Below the pieces are notes generated by a model. That model was not told the DNA's origin, ran no database searches, and saw nothing but the letters and a program-made list of their open reading frames with translations. From Chara braunii (lineage: Eukaryota; Streptophyta; Charophyceae; Charales; Characeae), in NCBI GenBank assembly GCA_003427395.1, contig BFEA01000443.1, positions 1,154,318 through 1,182,486 on the forward strand: a stretch of DNA of 28,169 bases, read 5' to 3'. A program made the translations under genes and the position numbers. Positions within the stretch are counted from its first letter, which is position 1. Each line of letters opens with the position of its first letter. Positions 27,620 to 28,169 of the stretch are shown one piece after another.

Positions 27620-28070
27620 TGTCGAGCGAATCGGCCCGGTATTACTCAAGGGTAGCGCGGGACCCTCCCGGCCACGTCACGCAGGAGTTGGTCTGTTCCT
27701 TCGTCGCGAATATACATGGAGCTTCCACAAGCCGCTCCGGCTGAGTGCGCCAGCCATACCTCTCGCAAGCCCCTGCGACAGGATAGGACCTACGTGAGGC
27801 ACGACTTACCTCCACCTTACGGGAGCTGCCACCTCCCTTCGGTGGGCGTATCCCCGCCGAGCTACCAGTCCACAGTACGAAAGCTAATTAGTTGCAATCG
27901 CAGAGGTGGACCAGCTGAGGGCGTTTCTCGTTCACTGTAGCATAGGGGGTATGCGCGGTAGTACGCTTCTATCGGACCCGCACGTGAACCGGCATCATGG
28001 GGAGCTGAGGTCCCAAGCGAGACTCGTCGCGGGTCGAGTAAGACGCATCCCACACTCCACGTGCACACCA
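27620..28070 (+). repeat. Repeat R, copy 2 (451 bp, TG...CA ends)
   Basis: The partner of 14452-14900, same orientation, about 13.2 kb apart. It starts TGTCGAGCGAATCGG and ends GTGCACACCA. It is flanked by GTCACC on the left and GGGTT on the right, with no duplication. It lies upstream of the minus-strand Gag, where a 5' LTR would sit, but roughly 1.9 kb separates them, longer than a usual leader. Confidence 0.8.
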
Positions 28071-28169
28071 GGGTTGTCGAGCCCCGGCCCCGGGGCCCCG
28101 GCGGGGTTCCGGGGTTCCGGGGGTGGGCACCCCCAACCCCGGCTCCAGACCCCCCCGCCAAAAAAAAAA
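28071..28169. other. Extreme G/C low-complexity sequence ending in poly-A at the window edge
   Basis: CCCCGG, GGGGTTCC and GGGGGTG-GG-CACCCCC tracts fill 28084-28158 and end in about ten A residues (28160-28169). Such sequence often stops an assembly. The terminal A run could also be the 3' end of a retroposed copy. The sharp switch at 28070 is the border of repeat R copy 2. Confidence 0.5.

Noticed and set aside
14452-28070. One 13.6-kb LTR retrotransposon bounded by R1 and R2
   Set aside because: No matching target duplication, no primer-binding site or polypurine tract beside the ends, and about 9 kb without Pol. Kept only as an open possibility.

Overview
This window looks like repeat-rich, non-genic DNA from a large eukaryotic nuclear genome. 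The plant (streptophyte) lineage is my best guess, because of the Ty3/Gypsy class present, an LTR-like tandem repeat with a plant-retroelement flavour, short GT-AG intron-like segments and CpG-type decay. Fungi or other algae cannot be excluded from sequence alone. No intact gene, rRNA, tRNA or CRISPR array was found. Almost everything is decayed mobile-element sequence and tandem repeats.

Layout. 1-3297 (+) is the C-terminal part of a Ty3/Gypsy Pol (reverse transcriptase, RNase H, integrase). It stays in one reading frame and is broken only by nonsense codons. A 49-55 bp minisatellite (3312-3755) and a possible polypurine tract with LTR-like sequence (4180-5357) follow. 5358-7412 holds a 54-bp tandem repeat, a possible minus-strand Gag start (6224-6487), three strong consecutive hairpins (7141-7364) and a TATA-like box (7405). 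7935-11265 is a 3.3-kb chain of six different tandem arrays. Five of the six have units carrying a small palindrome, and one array has a 30/41-bp higher-order pattern. 11368-12163 carries an unrecognised, protein-like coding remnant.

12690-13876 and 21245-22390 are two copies of a composite repeat: a direct flank followed by a roughly 610-bp element with self-palindromic ends, inserted in opposite orientations at the same junction. 14452-14900 and 27620-28070 are two direct copies of a roughly 450-bp repeat with TG...CA ends. 16165-16775 is a roughly 120-bp tandem repeat. 17050-17720 holds six stem-loops with a nearly constant 20-nt loop and different, mutually compensating stems, which is the most unusual signal here. 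18360-20043 is CAG-rich sequence running into a chain of plausible short introns. 24203-25702 (-) is a decayed Gag with two CCHC zinc knuckles, again in one frame with only nonsense breaks.

How the parts relate. Pol and Gag lie on opposite strands about 21 kb apart, so they come from different insertions. Both have lost function mainly through stops that could arise by single transitions, as expected of methylated, silenced DNA. All alignments here were made by eye; percentages and boundaries are approximate.
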